The notes beneath the pieces were generated by a model. That model saw nothing but the letters and a program-made list of their open reading frames with translations. It ran no database searches and was not told the DNA's origin. Positions 28,011 to 37,135 of a DNA stretch of 64,000 nucleotides are shown one piece after another. The DNA is from a bacterium (lineage in GTDB: Bacteria > Krumholzibacteriota > Krumholzibacteriia > LZORAL124-64-63), in the NCBI GenBank assembly GCA_016703265.1, contig JADJCK010000009.1, positions 310,001 through 374,000 on the forward strand. The letters run 5' to 3'. Within the stretch, counting starts at the first letter, position 1; each line of letters begins with the position of its first letter. Position numbers and translations under genes: made by a program.

Positions 28011-29221
28011 AGCGGTTCCTGCCGTACGGACGACAGGACGTCGGCGCCGAGGAGTCGCGTCGCGTGCGCGACGTGCTCGAATCCGACTGGCTCACCCAGG
28101 GTCCGCGCGGACCGGAGTTCGAGGCGGCCCTGGCTGCTTCGTGCGGCTCGGCCCATGCCGTGGCCGTGGCCAACGGCACGCTGGCCTTGTGGCTGGCCTG
28201 TCGCGCCGCGGGCCTGGGCCCGGGCGACCGGTTCATCGTCCCGGCTATCACCTTCGTGGCCACGGCCAACGCCGGCGTGCTGTGCGGCGCCGAGCCGGTG
28301 TTCGTGGACATCGACCCGCGCACGTTGACGCTCGACCCCGCGAAAACCGAGGCGGCGCTGATGACCGTGCCGCGTATCAAGGCGATCCTGCCGGTGCACC
28401 TGGGCGGTCGCGTGGCCGACCTTCCCGCCATCAAGAACCTGGCCGACCGCTACGGCGCCGTCGTCATCGAGGACGCCTGCCACGCCATCGGCACGAACTG
28501 GCAGGATGAAGGCAACGCCTGGCATCGCGTGGGCGACGGCAGCCACGGCGTGATGACCTGCTTCAGCTTCCACCCGGTGAAGTCGGTCACCACCGGCGAG
28601 GGTGGCGCCGTCACGACCAACGATCCCGCGCTGGCCGAGAGGCTGGCGCTGCTGCGCACCCATGGCATCACGCGCGAGCCCTCGCGGCTGCAGCGGCGCG
28701 ACGGTCCCTGGTACTACGAGATGCATGAACTGGGCATCAATGCACGACTGACCGACATGCAGGCGGCGATGGGCCTGGTCCAGTTGCAGAAGCTGGGGCG
28801 CCTGCGCCAGCGTCGCCTGGACCTGGTGCGGCGCTACGACGAGTCGTTCGCGGGCCTGCCCGGCCTGGTGACGCAGGCGCGACCGCAGCCCGACGAATCG
28901 TGCTGGCACCTGATGATCGTACGTTCGGACGCCCGGGACGAGCTGTATGACGCGCTGGCCACGGCGCGGATCGGCTCGCAGGTCCACTACTTCCCCGTAC
29001 ACCTGCAGCCGTACTACCGGCGCACGTTCGGCACGGGTCCCGGACTGTGCCCGGAGGCCGAGGCCTACTATCGGCAGGCGCTTTCGCTGCCGTTGTTCCC
29101 CTCGATGAGCGACGCAGACCAGGCGCGCGTGATCCGCGAAGTGCGCAGGTTCTGCGCGGGCCGGGCACGCACGACCGAAACAGTGACTGTGGCCGCCGAC
29201 AGCCGGCACGAGCAGCTATGA
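28007..29221 (+). CDS. pseC: UDP-4-keto-6-deoxy-sugar aminotransferase
   Basis: A 404-residue DegT/DnrJ/EryC1-type PLP aminotransferase, second step of the pseudaminic acid pathway (adds the C4 amino group). Motifs are SDWLTQGP near the N-terminus, ANGTLALWLAC, the EDACHAIG block (155-162), the PLP lysine K192 in SFHPVKSVTTGEGG, and GINARLTDMQAAMG. It starts inside pseB with an ATGA overlap and ends with the same overlap onto the next gene, so these three are translationally coupled. The position directly after PseB supports PseC over a perosamine-type relative, although the sugar specificity of this family needs biochemistry. Confidence 0.88.
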   Translation: MKRFLPYGRQDVGAEESRRVRDVLESDWLTQGPRGPEFEAALAASCGSAHAVAVANGTLALWLACRAAGLGPGDRFIVPAITFVATANAGVLCGAEPVFVDIDPRTLTLDPAKTEAALMTVPRIKAILPVHLGGRVADLPAIKNLADRYGAVVIEDACHAIGTNWQDEGNAWHRVGDGSHGVMTCFSFHPVKSVTTGEGGAVTTNDPALAERLALLRTHGITREPSRLQRRDGPWYYEMHELGINARLTDMQAAMGLVQLQKLGRLRQRRLDLVRRYDESFAGLPGLVTQARPQPDESCWHLMIVRSDARDELYDALATARIGSQVHYFPVHLQPYYRRTFGTGPGLCPEAEAYYRQALSLPLFPSMSDADQARVIREVRRFCAGRARTTETVTVAADSRHEQL

Positions 29222-31155
29222 ACGGGTTCATCGCCGAGATCTCCAGCAACCACAACGGCGATCTCGCGCGCTGCCGGAAGCTCATCGCCGAGGCGGCGCG
29301 GGTCGGCTGCACGGGCGTCAAGTTCCAGCTCTTCCGCATCGACAAGCTGTTCGCGCCCGAGATCCTGCGGGTGAGCCCGGGCCATCGACAACGTCGGCGC
29401 TGGGAACTGCCGCTGCGGTTCCTGCCCGAGCTTTCGGCGGCGGCGCGCGATGCTGGCCTGAAGTTCGGCTGCACACCGTTCGACCTCGACGCCGTAGATG
29501 AACTGGCGCCGTACGTCGACTTCCTGAAGGTCGCCTCCTACGAGTTGCCGTGGCTCGACCTCGTGCACGCCTGCGCGGCGACCAGCCTGCCGCTCATCGT
29601 CTCGACCGGCATGGCCGACGCCGGCGAGGCCTGGTCTGCCGTGGAAGCCGCGCTGGAATCCGGCTGCCGCGACCTGACGATGCTCCACTGCGTCAGCCGC
29701 TACCCGGTGCCCGAACACGCCTGCAACCTGGCCGCCATCGGCACGCTGCGCGAGATGATGGCCGCCAACTTCGCCCCTGACTGGCCCGAGGTCGCGTTCA
29801 AGGCGGGCTGGTCGGACCATTCGGTTTCCGCCGGCGTCATCGGGCGCGCCCTGCGGCACTGGGCAGCCGACACCATCGAGTTCCACTTCGACCTCGAGGG
29901 AGAAGGGGCCGAGTTCGGCGGCGGCCATTGCTGGCTGCCCGACACCATCGCGCCCGTGATCGCCGGCGGCTATGCTCCCGTGGCGCCGGACTGTGACGGA
30001 TCGGGCCGCATCGCGCCGCTTCCCGAGGACCTGCCCGAGCGCGCCTGGCGCGCCGACCCCTCGGACGGGCTGCGGCCGACGCTGGCCGTGCGCCGCGACT
30101 GGCCGCGCACGCAGCCGGAATCGCGCCGGACAGGCCCGGATGTCTACCTGGTCGCGGCCGGGCAGGGACTGGGGCACGTGGCCCGGTGCCTGGCCGTGGC
30201 CGAGGCGCTGCGTGACGGGCACGACGCCGACACGTTCTTCTTCACGCCCGACCTCCCCGGCCCGCGCGCCCTGCTCGATCGCAACGGCTTCAACCACAGC
30301 ACCTTCGTGGACGAGGACGCGCTGGTGCGCGACATCTCGTTCCTGGCGTCGCTGTCGCGTCGCGGCGGCCCCGCCGTCTGCATCCTCGACGCCGACACTG
30401 CGGTCGACGGACTCGCGCGTCGCCTGCGCGCCGATGGACATCTCGTCGTCGTCATCGACCAGCCCGGCTGCGCTGCGGGCGACCTGGGCATCATTCCCTC
30501 GTACGGGTGGGAGCCACCGGCGGGGCGCGATGACCTGGTGGGCGGCCTCGGCTACCTGCTCATCCGCGAGGACGTGCTGGCCTGTCGTGACGAGGCTCCT
30601 GCCGACGACGACCCGCGTCCGCGCGTGGTCGTCTGCTTCGGCGGCAGCGACCCCAATGAGTTGACCGCGCGGGTGTCCGCCGCGCTGCACGACGTGGCGT
30701 CAAGGCTGCGGGTGCAGGTGGTGCTGGCGCCGACGGCGCCGCACGCGCGCATCAAGGCGCAGGTGCTGGGTCGGCGATATCCCGAGCAGGCGATCATCGC
30801 CTCGGGCGACCCGCTGGAGCCGATCCTGGCCGGCGCTGCGCTGCTGATCACGGCCATGGGCGTCAGCGTCGGCGAGGCCCTGGCCCTCGGCACGCCGGTC
30901 GCGGTGCTCAGCAACTACGATCACGACGCACCGACGGTCGCCAAGCTGGTGCAAACCGGCGCCGTGGCCGACCTCGGACGCCACGACGCCGTGGACCAGT
31001 ACGCCCTGGTGCGTGCCCTGGCGGTCCTGCTCGAGACCGGGAACCTGGCGACGATGCGGCGGGCAGCCCAGGGCGTCGTCGACGGCCAGGGCGCCGTCCG
31101 CGCCGCCGAACACGTCGCGAAGCTCGTCGCCCAGCGCCGGGCCCGGCCATGCTGA
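29218..31155 (+). CDS. Fused sialic/pseudaminic acid synthase (PseI/NeuB) and PseG-like UDP-sugar hydrolase
   Basis: A 645-residue two-domain enzyme. Residues 1-280 are a NeuB/PseI TIM barrel that condenses PEP with a 6-deoxy-diamino hexose: EISSNHNGDL, GVKFQLFR, the STGMADAGE block (129-137), SDHS (199-202) and H223 in EFHFDLEGEG. The usual C-terminal SAF (antifreeze-like) domain is absent. Residues about 305-645 form a PseG-like GT-B fold nucleotidase that removes UDP: AAGQGLGHVARCLAV (313-327), VVVCFGGSDPNEL and GVSVGEALALGTP. The fusion unites two consecutive steps, four and five of the pathway. ATGA overlaps join it to pseC and the next gene overlaps by 7 nt. Confidence 0.85.
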   Translation: MNGFIAEISSNHNGDLARCRKLIAEAARVGCTGVKFQLFRIDKLFAPEILRVSPGHRQRRRWELPLRFLPELSAAARDAGLKFGCTPFDLDAVDELAPYVDFLKVASYELPWLDLVHACAATSLPLIVSTGMADAGEAWSAVEAALESGCRDLTMLHCVSRYPVPEHACNLAAIGTLREMMAANFAPDWPEVAFKAGWSDHSVSAGVIGRALRHWAADTIEFHFDLEGEGAEFGGGHCWLPDTIAPVIAGGYAPVAPDCDGSGRIAPLPEDLPERAWRADPSDGLRPTLAVRRDWPRTQPESRRTGPDVYLVAAGQGLGHVARCLAVAEALRDGHDADTFFFTPDLPGPRALLDRNGFNHSTFVDEDALVRDISFLASLSRRGGPAVCILDADTAVDGLARRLRADGHLVVVIDQPGCAAGDLGIIPSYGWEPPAGRDDLVGGLGYLLIREDVLACRDEAPADDDPRPRVVVCFGGSDPNELTARVSAALHDVASRLRVQVVLAPTAPHARIKAQVLGRRYPEQAIIASGDPLEPILAGAALLITAMGVSVGEALALGTPVAVLSNYDHDAPTVAKLVQTGAVADLGRHDAVDQYALVRALAVLLETGNLATMRRAAQGVVDGQGAVRAAEHVAKLVAQRRARPC

Positions 31156-33095
31156 AGCTGGGGACACTCTTCCACCTGAACCTGATGTACTCTTCCATCG
31201 GGCCCGAGCGGCGCGCCGAGGTCATCGCGCGCTGCTATCACCGCGTGCTGGACCTGTGCGAGGGCGGCGTGCCGGTGGCGGTGGAGGCGAGCGGGCTCAC
31301 CCTGGAGATGATCAACGGGCTCGATCCCGCCTGGCTCGACCGCTTCCGCGGGCTGCTGCGCGAAGGGCGCGCCGAGTACGTGGCCAGCGGCTACAGCCAG
31401 GTCATCGGGCCGTTGGTGCCGGCTGCCGTCAATGTGCGCAACCTGGACCTGGGTCGACGCACGGCCGAACGGCTGCTGGGCCTGGAGCCCGGGCTGTGGC
31501 TGGTGAACGAGATGGCCTGGAGCGGCGGCCTCGCGGCACTCTATCGCGAGGTCGGCGCGCGCGCCGTCATCATGGAATGGAACAACGCCTGGCACGCCCA
31601 CCCCGAATGGGATGGCCGACTGCGCTGGCACTGGCAGCATGCACAGGGTCCGGACGGCGACGGCGTGCCTGTGCTCTGGGTCGACACGTTCGATTTCCAG
31701 AAGATGCAGCGCCTGTGCGCCGGCGATATCACCCGCGACGAGTTCCTCGCGCACTGGCGCGCGCGGCGGCCGGGCCCCGACGAGTCGACCGCGCGTCACG
31801 CGCTGCTCTACGGCAGTGATGCCGAGGTCTTCGACTTCCGGCCCGGTCGCTACCGGGACGAGCACGGCGGCCTGGACCGGCAGCCTCGCGGCGAATGGGA
31901 CACCTTCGCGGCGGCCGCGCGCTGGCTGGCCGACGAGCCGGGCATGCAACTGGCGCCGCTTGTGGCCACGCTGGCCGAGCCACCCTCGGCGCTTTGCGGG
32001 TGCCCGTTGCGGCTGGAAGCGGTCGGGCAGCCGGTGGCGGTCAAGAAGCAGGAGAAGTACAACCTCAACCGCTGGGCGGTGACCGGGCGCGGCGACCTCG
32101 AGCTGAACACGGCCTGCCATGTGCTCGCGCAGCGGTACGCGGCCGACGCCATCGTCGATGACGACGCCTGGCGCCGCCTTCTCTTCCTGTGGTCGAGCGA
32201 CCTGCGCACGCACCTGACGGAGGATCGCTGGCGGGAAGTGGCATCGCACGCCTGCCTGCCGCTCCTGGCGTGGCCGGACGCCGGCGACGACAAGGCCGTA
32301 GCGACGGGTGTCGACAGCATTGAGCTGGCCGGCGAGTCGGCGCGCGTGACGCTCAATCCGCGACGCGGCCTGGCGGCGCGGGCCATCACCTTCCCCGCCT
32401 GGGGACCGGAGCCCGTGCTCGGCACGTTGCCGCACGGCTATTTCGACGACATCACGCTCGGCGCCGATTTCTACACGGGGCACGTCGTGGTGCAGCGCCC
32501 CGGGTGCGCCAAGCAGACGGACCTGGGGCCGTCGGCCTGCCGGCTGCGCGCCAACGGACGCGATGCCGTAGGCCGCACCACGGACGGCGACCTGGCCGTG
32601 CGCAAGGAATGGCTGGTCGATCCGCACGCCCCCGCGGTATCGTTGCGCGGCGAGCTGGAACTGCCGGCGCGTCGCGCCGCCGAGATCCATGTGGCTCACG
32701 TGACGATCGTGCCCGGCGTGTTCGACGCCGCCAGCCTGGGGTTCGCCGTGCGCAACGGCGGTCGCGAGCGCGAGGTGTTCCGCTTCCGGGACGGTCCGGT
32801 GCACCACGGCGAAGCCTACTCGACGCTGGTCACCGCCAAGGGCGGCCTCGGCGCCACCGACGGCGTGCTGGTCATCGGCGATGATCACCGGCGCCTGGTG
32901 CTCCGGCACGACCCGACGGTCTCGGCCCTGGTGCCGACCGTGCGCTTCCTGCCGGGCCGCGACGGACGCTACTTCCTGCGCGTGCGCTGGTCCGCGCAGG
33001 AGATCGACGAGACCTTCGTGCCCGGGAACGAGCCCTGGCACGTGGCCTGGGCGCTGCAGATCACGGCCGAGGACCGCGGCCTGGCTGACGACTGA
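31149..33095 (+). CDS. GH57-like glycoside hydrolase
   Basis: A 648-residue enzyme of the glycoside hydrolase 57 (alpha-amylase/4-alpha-glucanotransferase) type, with TIM-barrel N-terminus and long beta-rich C-terminal domains. A candidate nucleophile is E121 in GLWLVNEMAWSGG and a candidate acid is D224 in LLYGSDAEVFDF, matching the classical GH57 pair by order and spacing. No signal peptide, so it acts in the cytoplasm. It starts 7 nt before the stop of the PseI-PseG fusion, within the same transcript. A GH57 enzyme inside a nonulosonic-acid locus is unusual; it might trim or remodel an alpha-glucan or the glycan precursor. Substrate unknown. Confidence 0.75.
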   Translation: MLKLGTLFHLNLMYSSIGPERRAEVIARCYHRVLDLCEGGVPVAVEASGLTLEMINGLDPAWLDRFRGLLREGRAEYVASGYSQVIGPLVPAAVNVRNLDLGRRTAERLLGLEPGLWLVNEMAWSGGLAALYREVGARAVIMEWNNAWHAHPEWDGRLRWHWQHAQGPDGDGVPVLWVDTFDFQKMQRLCAGDITRDEFLAHWRARRPGPDESTARHALLYGSDAEVFDFRPGRYRDEHGGLDRQPRGEWDTFAAAARWLADEPGMQLAPLVATLAEPPSALCGCPLRLEAVGQPVAVKKQEKYNLNRWAVTGRGDLELNTACHVLAQRYAADAIVDDDAWRRLLFLWSSDLRTHLTEDRWREVASHACLPLLAWPDAGDDKAVATGVDSIELAGESARVTLNPRRGLAARAITFPAWGPEPVLGTLPHGYFDDITLGADFYTGHVVVQRPGCAKQTDLGPSACRLRANGRDAVGRTTDGDLAVRKEWLVDPHAPAVSLRGELELPARRAAEIHVAHVTIVPGVFDAASLGFAVRNGGREREVFRFRDGPVHHGEAYSTLVTAKGGLGATDGVLVIGDDHRRLVLRHDPTVSALVPTVRFLPGRDGRYFLRVRWSAQEIDETFVPGNEPWHVAWALQITAEDRGLADD

Positions 33096-33108
33096 AAGGT
33101 TCGGGAGC

Positions 33109-34161
33109 ATGATCCGCGTACTGCTGCTGCTGGGACGACCGCAGGACGAGGCCGTAGTCACGGCCCTGGCCGCCGAACTGCGCCTGCGTTGCGCGCAGGT
33201 CGATGTCCTTCCCGGCGAACGCGAGCTGCCCGACGACTACACCGTCGCCGGCCTGCCCGTGCGGCGCGATGCGTCGTTCCTCGAGCCGTGGCTGACCGGC
33301 CCCGGGCGCAAGATCTTCATCGACCCGATCGGTCCTGGCGCCGGCAACCGTTTCGGCAGCCAGGTGGCGCAGCTGATGTTCCGCTTCGGGCTGCCGGTCA
33401 TGAACCTGGAGGGCCTGTCGACGCTCTCGACCGAGGATGCCGCCGCCTTGAACGCTGCCCGCGCCGAGCGCTATGCCAAGCGGCTGCCGGCCACGGCTGA
33501 GCGGCCGGAAACGGCCCCTGACGGGCGTCCATTGGCCGCTGATCTGGGGTATGAGCGCTATGTGCGGCTGATGGGGCTGGCCGGCGAGATCACGCGCGAC
33601 CTGGCGGACGGCTACTCGCTGCTGGACATCGGGGGCGAGGATGCCGCCCTGCAGCGCTTCGTGCCCGGCGCGCGCTACGAGGCCTATTCGGGCTTCATCA
33701 CGCGCGCCACGCCGGCGCCGCAGCCGGACGGGGCGTACGATGTCGTCGTCGCCGCCGACGTGCTGGAACATGTGGACCCCGCCGAGCGCCCGTTCTTCCT
33801 GCAGGAACTGCTGCGCGTGGCGCGCCGGCGCGTCGTGTTCTCTTTCCCGCAGCCTGCCGCCGCCACGCACGAGGCCTTCCTGCTCACGATGCTGCCCGGC
33901 CACCGCTGGCTGGAGGAACACCGGGACTGCGGCCTGCCCGACCCCGCCATCGTCGAAGCCGCGCTGGCGGATGCTGGTGCAAGTTGGCGCGTTGCGCCCA
34001 ACCACAGCCTCGCTTCGTGGTCATACGCGGTGCTCTTCGACCACCAGCCCATGGACGAGCAGGCCCGCATCGACACGAACCTGTTCCTGCAGCTGGAGAA
34101 TTTCCCGCGCGAGAACGTCGGCGAGTGCTACCGGCTCATCTACGTGGTGGATAAGGAATAG
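33109..34161 (+). CDS. SAM-dependent methyltransferase with unknown N-terminal domain
   Basis: A 350-residue protein. The first about 155 residues form an alpha/beta domain beginning MIRVLLLLGRPQDEAVVTAL, with KIFIDPIGPGAGNRFGSQVA, which I do not recognise. The rest is a class I methyltransferase: SLLDIGGEDAALQRF (a degenerate motif I), VVVAADVLEHVDPAE and RRRVVFSFPQ. GGGAG precedes the ATG, 13 nt after the GH57 stop, so it belongs to the glycan operon. The N-terminal half could be a nucleotide- or sugar-binding domain. Convergent with the lipoprotein gene downstream. Acceptor unknown. Confidence 0.68.
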   Translation: MIRVLLLLGRPQDEAVVTALAAELRLRCAQVDVLPGERELPDDYTVAGLPVRRDASFLEPWLTGPGRKIFIDPIGPGAGNRFGSQVAQLMFRFGLPVMNLEGLSTLSTEDAAALNAARAERYAKRLPATAERPETAPDGRPLAADLGYERYVRLMGLAGEITRDLADGYSLLDIGGEDAALQRFVPGARYEAYSGFITRATPAPQPDGAYDVVVAADVLEHVDPAERPFFLQELLRVARRRVVFSFPQPAAATHEAFLLTMLPGHRWLEEHRDCGLPDPAIVEAALADAGASWRVAPNHSLASWSYAVLFDHQPMDEQARIDTNLFLQLENFPRENVGECYRLIYVVDKE

Positions 34162-34177
34162 GTCCGCCCCTCGCCGC

Positions 34178-35500
34178 TCACTCGAGGCCTATCCGCATCA
34201 CCCGCGTCCGGCCGAATCCCGTCAGCACTGACTTGTCCTCGCGACCGTAGAACGGCGACACGTAGCTGTCGGCAATGAAGTGGAAGCCGTCGGCCGCGAG
34301 GGCGCCCGTGGTCGGATCCACGAACATCTCCTGCCGAGCCGTCAGCACACGGCAGTCGTCGACGAGTCCGTCCGCGCGCAGCCGGAAGCGCGCGACACGA
34401 TCCAGCCCGAGGAAGTTCTGCACGACGATGAGCCCGGTGCCGTCCGGCAGCAGGTAGAGCCCATCCACGCCGCTGGTCGTGAAGTCCGCGCCGGGCACGG
34501 CGGCTGCGGAGATGACCCCGTCGTCCAGGTCCACCCGCATGATGCCCAGCAGGTAGGCACTCACATACAGGCAATCGCCGCGCGGGCCCACGCAGAGGCC
34601 ATTGGCGCCGGGCATCGCCCCGGGGGCGGTCAGCGCCACGGGCGCGCCGCCGTCGGGCCCGAAGCGAAGCACCTGGCCGCGGTCGGAAACCGCCACGGCG
34701 CCGCCGCCGTCCGGCAGCACGCAGACATCGTTGAAGCCGAGGCTGTCGCGCTGCGCCGTGACATGGCGCCAGAGCAGATTGCCGGTATCCAGGTCGAAGA
34801 CATGCACCGCCGAGGTGGCGACCGTCGCCGCGTCGAACAGCCCGTCGTCGGCCTGCGCCGTACTGACGGCCCACAGGCGCCGGCGTTGCGCGTCGACGGC
34901 CACACCCAGCCCGGCCAGGTAACCGTGGGCGCCGGGCGTGATGAAGTCACTGGCGGTACCGTCGCGCGCCACGCGCAGGATCTTCCGCTGCGCGACGCTG
35001 CTCACATAGAACACGTCGTCGACCGGGTCGTGGCAGATGCCCTCGGGGACCAGGTCGGCGACGGGCATCGTGAACGAAAGCCCGGGCGAGCCCTGCGGCG
35101 TCAGCGCAGCCTCGGCTGCAGCCAGCAGCTGCGGCCAGTCGGCATGGCCGTGCAGCGGCGCCAGCAGCTCGAAGTCGGCCAGCTTCACCTCGACACCCCA
35201 ACCCACCAGTGCCCGCAGATCCTGCATCGCCTCGTCGCTGCGGCCCAGCTGCGCCAGGGCCTCGGCATGGCGTCGCTGCAGCGCGGGCTGTCCCGGCGCC
35301 AGGGCCAGGGCGCGCCGGGTGGCGTCGAGGCAGGCCTCCCAGTCGGCGCTCGCGGCAGCGGCCACGGCCTGTTCGTAGGCAATCTCGACCGGATGCCGCA
35401 CGGGCACGGTCGACGTGTCGGCCCCCGACCCCGCGGCACACGCCGGGACAACGCTCGCGAGCAGCAGCACAAGCAGGGCGGACATCGCTGAACTGCACAT
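34178..35500 (-). CDS. Lipoprotein with TPR-like helices and SMP-30/NHL-type propeller
   Basis: A 440-residue exported protein with a lipoprotein-like signal peptide (MSALLVLLLASVVPAC). Residues about 40-125 are helical and TPR-like (VEIAYEQAVAAAASADWEAC, ALALAPGQPALQRRH). The following 300 residues form a six-bladed beta-propeller of the SMP-30/gluconolactonase-like type, with repeating units such as VPEGICHDPVDDVFYVSSV, GVAVDAQRRRLWAV and NGLCVGPRGDCLYVSAYLL. The ATG at 35500 has GGGGAG 9 nt upstream. It lies on the opposite strand inside the glycan locus, so it is probably an independent insertion in the order, not a pathway enzyme. Propeller ligand unknown. Confidence 0.7.
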   Translation of the reverse strand: MCSSAMSALLVLLLASVVPACAAGSGADTSTVPVRHPVEIAYEQAVAAAASADWEACLDATRRALALAPGQPALQRRHAEALAQLGRSDEAMQDLRALVGWGVEVKLADFELLAPLHGHADWPQLLAAAEAALTPQGSPGLSFTMPVADLVPEGICHDPVDDVFYVSSVAQRKILRVARDGTASDFITPGAHGYLAGLGVAVDAQRRRLWAVSTAQADDGLFDAATVATSAVHVFDLDTGNLLWRHVTAQRDSLGFNDVCVLPDGGGAVAVSDRGQVLRFGPDGGAPVALTAPGAMPGANGLCVGPRGDCLYVSAYLLGIMRVDLDDGVISAAAVPGADFTTSGVDGLYLLPDGTGLIVVQNFLGLDRVARFRLRADGLVDDCRVLTARQEMFVDPTTGALAADGFHFIADSYVSPFYGREDKSVLTGFGRTRVMRIGLE

Positions 35501-35687
35501 GGGCAGGAACTCCCCGGGTCCGGCAAACGGTTCGCGTCCCGGCCGGCGGCAGGAATGCCGGCACGACCGGCCATCAAGGAACGAAGAGTCGGGAGCCGGC
35601 GCCAGATTGGCGCTGCCGCGCCCGGCGGATCCTGTGCTAACATGGCCCGGCGTCGTCACGGCCGACGACCGCGCCCCGGAGGGATCC

Positions 35688-36929
35688 ATGTCCGCGCCCC
35701 TGACCGTTCTCTGCGCCGGCGCCTACGGCATCCGCAATGCCGGCGACGACCTGCCGCTCATCGCCCTCATGGAGGGCTTGCGCTCGGCGCTCTCGGGTCG
35801 CGAACTGCGCTTCCGCGCGCTGTCGCGCCATCCCGACGCCGAGGACGCCGCGCTGCTCGGCGCCACGCTGGTGCCGAACCTCGAGCACGAGAGCGGCGCA
35901 GCCGCGCGCGGCCGCTGGTTCAACGGGATGAACCCCGACGATGACCCCGCGATCTTCGCGAACGTGCAGGCCGAGATCGCCGGCTGCGACCTGCTGGTGC
36001 TCGGCGCCGGCAACGCATTGCTCGACCAGACCATCGGCCTGCTCCACGGACCGGTGCCCCTGATGGCGCTGTACGGATCGCTGGCACGCCTGCACGATCG
36101 TCCGGTCATGCTCTACGGGATGAGCGTGGGTCCGTTGCGCACCGAATGGGGACGCGACCTGTCGCGCCAGTTGATCGGCGATGCCGCAGTGGTCACCGTG
36201 CGCGATGCCGAGTCGTTCGCGCTGTGCCGCGAGCTGCTGCGCCGTCCGCGCGAGATCCACCTGCTGCCCGACGCGACGCTGGCCGTGGCGCCGCCCGAAC
36301 CCGGTCGCGGGCGGCAGGTGCTCCGGCTCGAGAACATGGATGTGCCCGACGATCGGCCGGTCATCGCGCTGGGCCTGCGCGACCTGGTGCGGCCGCTCGG
36401 CGATCAGGCCGGCCGGCGCCAGGAAGCCGCGGTGCTCGGCCTGCTCGAGCGCTGGGCCGACCGCGCCACCTTCCTGTTCGTGCCGCAATCCACCTATCGC
36501 GAGGACGATGACCGCGTGCTGGCCGACCGCCTGGCCGCGCAGGCGCCTGCCGGCTGCCGCTGTCTCGTGGTGCACAAGCGCCACCACCCTCTCGACCTGG
36601 TCTCGCTCTACGGCCTGGCCGCGGTCACCGTCGCGAGCCGCCTGCACGGCGCGGTCTTCAGCGCCATTGCCGGTACGCCGCCGGTGGGCCTGGACTACCT
36701 GCCGAAGATGCGCGGCTTCCTGGACCACCTGCCGGGGTGCCACGAGCGCCTGGCTCTCGAGACGCTCACCGCCGAAGGGCTCGACGCCGCCGTCACACAC
36801 CTCGTCAACGAGAGCGAACAGCGACGCCTGCGACTCGCGGCGCGCGTGACCGACCTTCGCCGCCAGGCCGCGCGCTACGCGACACTGGCTGCGGGCGAGC
36901 TGTCGCGCTCGCGCCCCCGGGATACCTGA
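35688..36929 (+). CDS. Polysaccharide pyruvyl transferase family protein (WcaK/CsaB type)
   Basis: A 413-residue GT-B-like protein of the family that adds pyruvate ketals to surface polysaccharides. Signature blocks are VLCAGAYGIRNAGDDLPLIAL at the N-terminus, LLVLGAGNALLD, YGMSVGPLRTEWGR, VTVRDAESFALCRELL, and the C-terminal TVASRLHGAVFSAIAGTPPVGLDYLPK with the conserved RLHG. No signal peptide; cytosolic and probably membrane-associated through partners. GAGGGATCC upstream supports the ATG at 35688. A 206-nt gap separates it from the SDR gene. It is consistent with decoration of the glycan made by this locus. Confidence 0.82.
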   Translation: MSAPLTVLCAGAYGIRNAGDDLPLIALMEGLRSALSGRELRFRALSRHPDAEDAALLGATLVPNLEHESGAAARGRWFNGMNPDDDPAIFANVQAEIAGCDLLVLGAGNALLDQTIGLLHGPVPLMALYGSLARLHDRPVMLYGMSVGPLRTEWGRDLSRQLIGDAAVVTVRDAESFALCRELLRRPREIHLLPDATLAVAPPEPGRGRQVLRLENMDVPDDRPVIALGLRDLVRPLGDQAGRRQEAAVLGLLERWADRATFLFVPQSTYREDDDRVLADRLAAQAPAGCRCLVVHKRHHPLDLVSLYGLAAVTVASRLHGAVFSAIAGTPPVGLDYLPKMRGFLDHLPGCHERLALETLTAEGLDAAVTHLVNESEQRRLRLAARVTDLRRQAARYATLAAGELSRSRPRDT

Positions 36930-37135
36930 GTCGCGCCTGGCGGCGGCCCCTGGGACCGCCCGGCTCTGGTCCGGATCCTGCATGTTTGCAGTCGATTGCG
37001 TGAACTGCCGCGGCACCGGCCCCCTGGCCGGAGCCGGTGGCCGATATCCGGGCAGGCGTGGCGGGGAGCCAGCCAGCCCGCGTTGCCGCGTCCGGGCATC
37101 GAGGCCCGGCCAAGACGCCCCCTGAAGGAGCCGGC

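Noticed and set aside
36930..37135. Imperfect hairpin GGCACCGGC / GCCGGTGGC near 37012-37042
   Set aside because: One mismatch, long loop and 80 nt from the stop; not strong enough to call a terminator.
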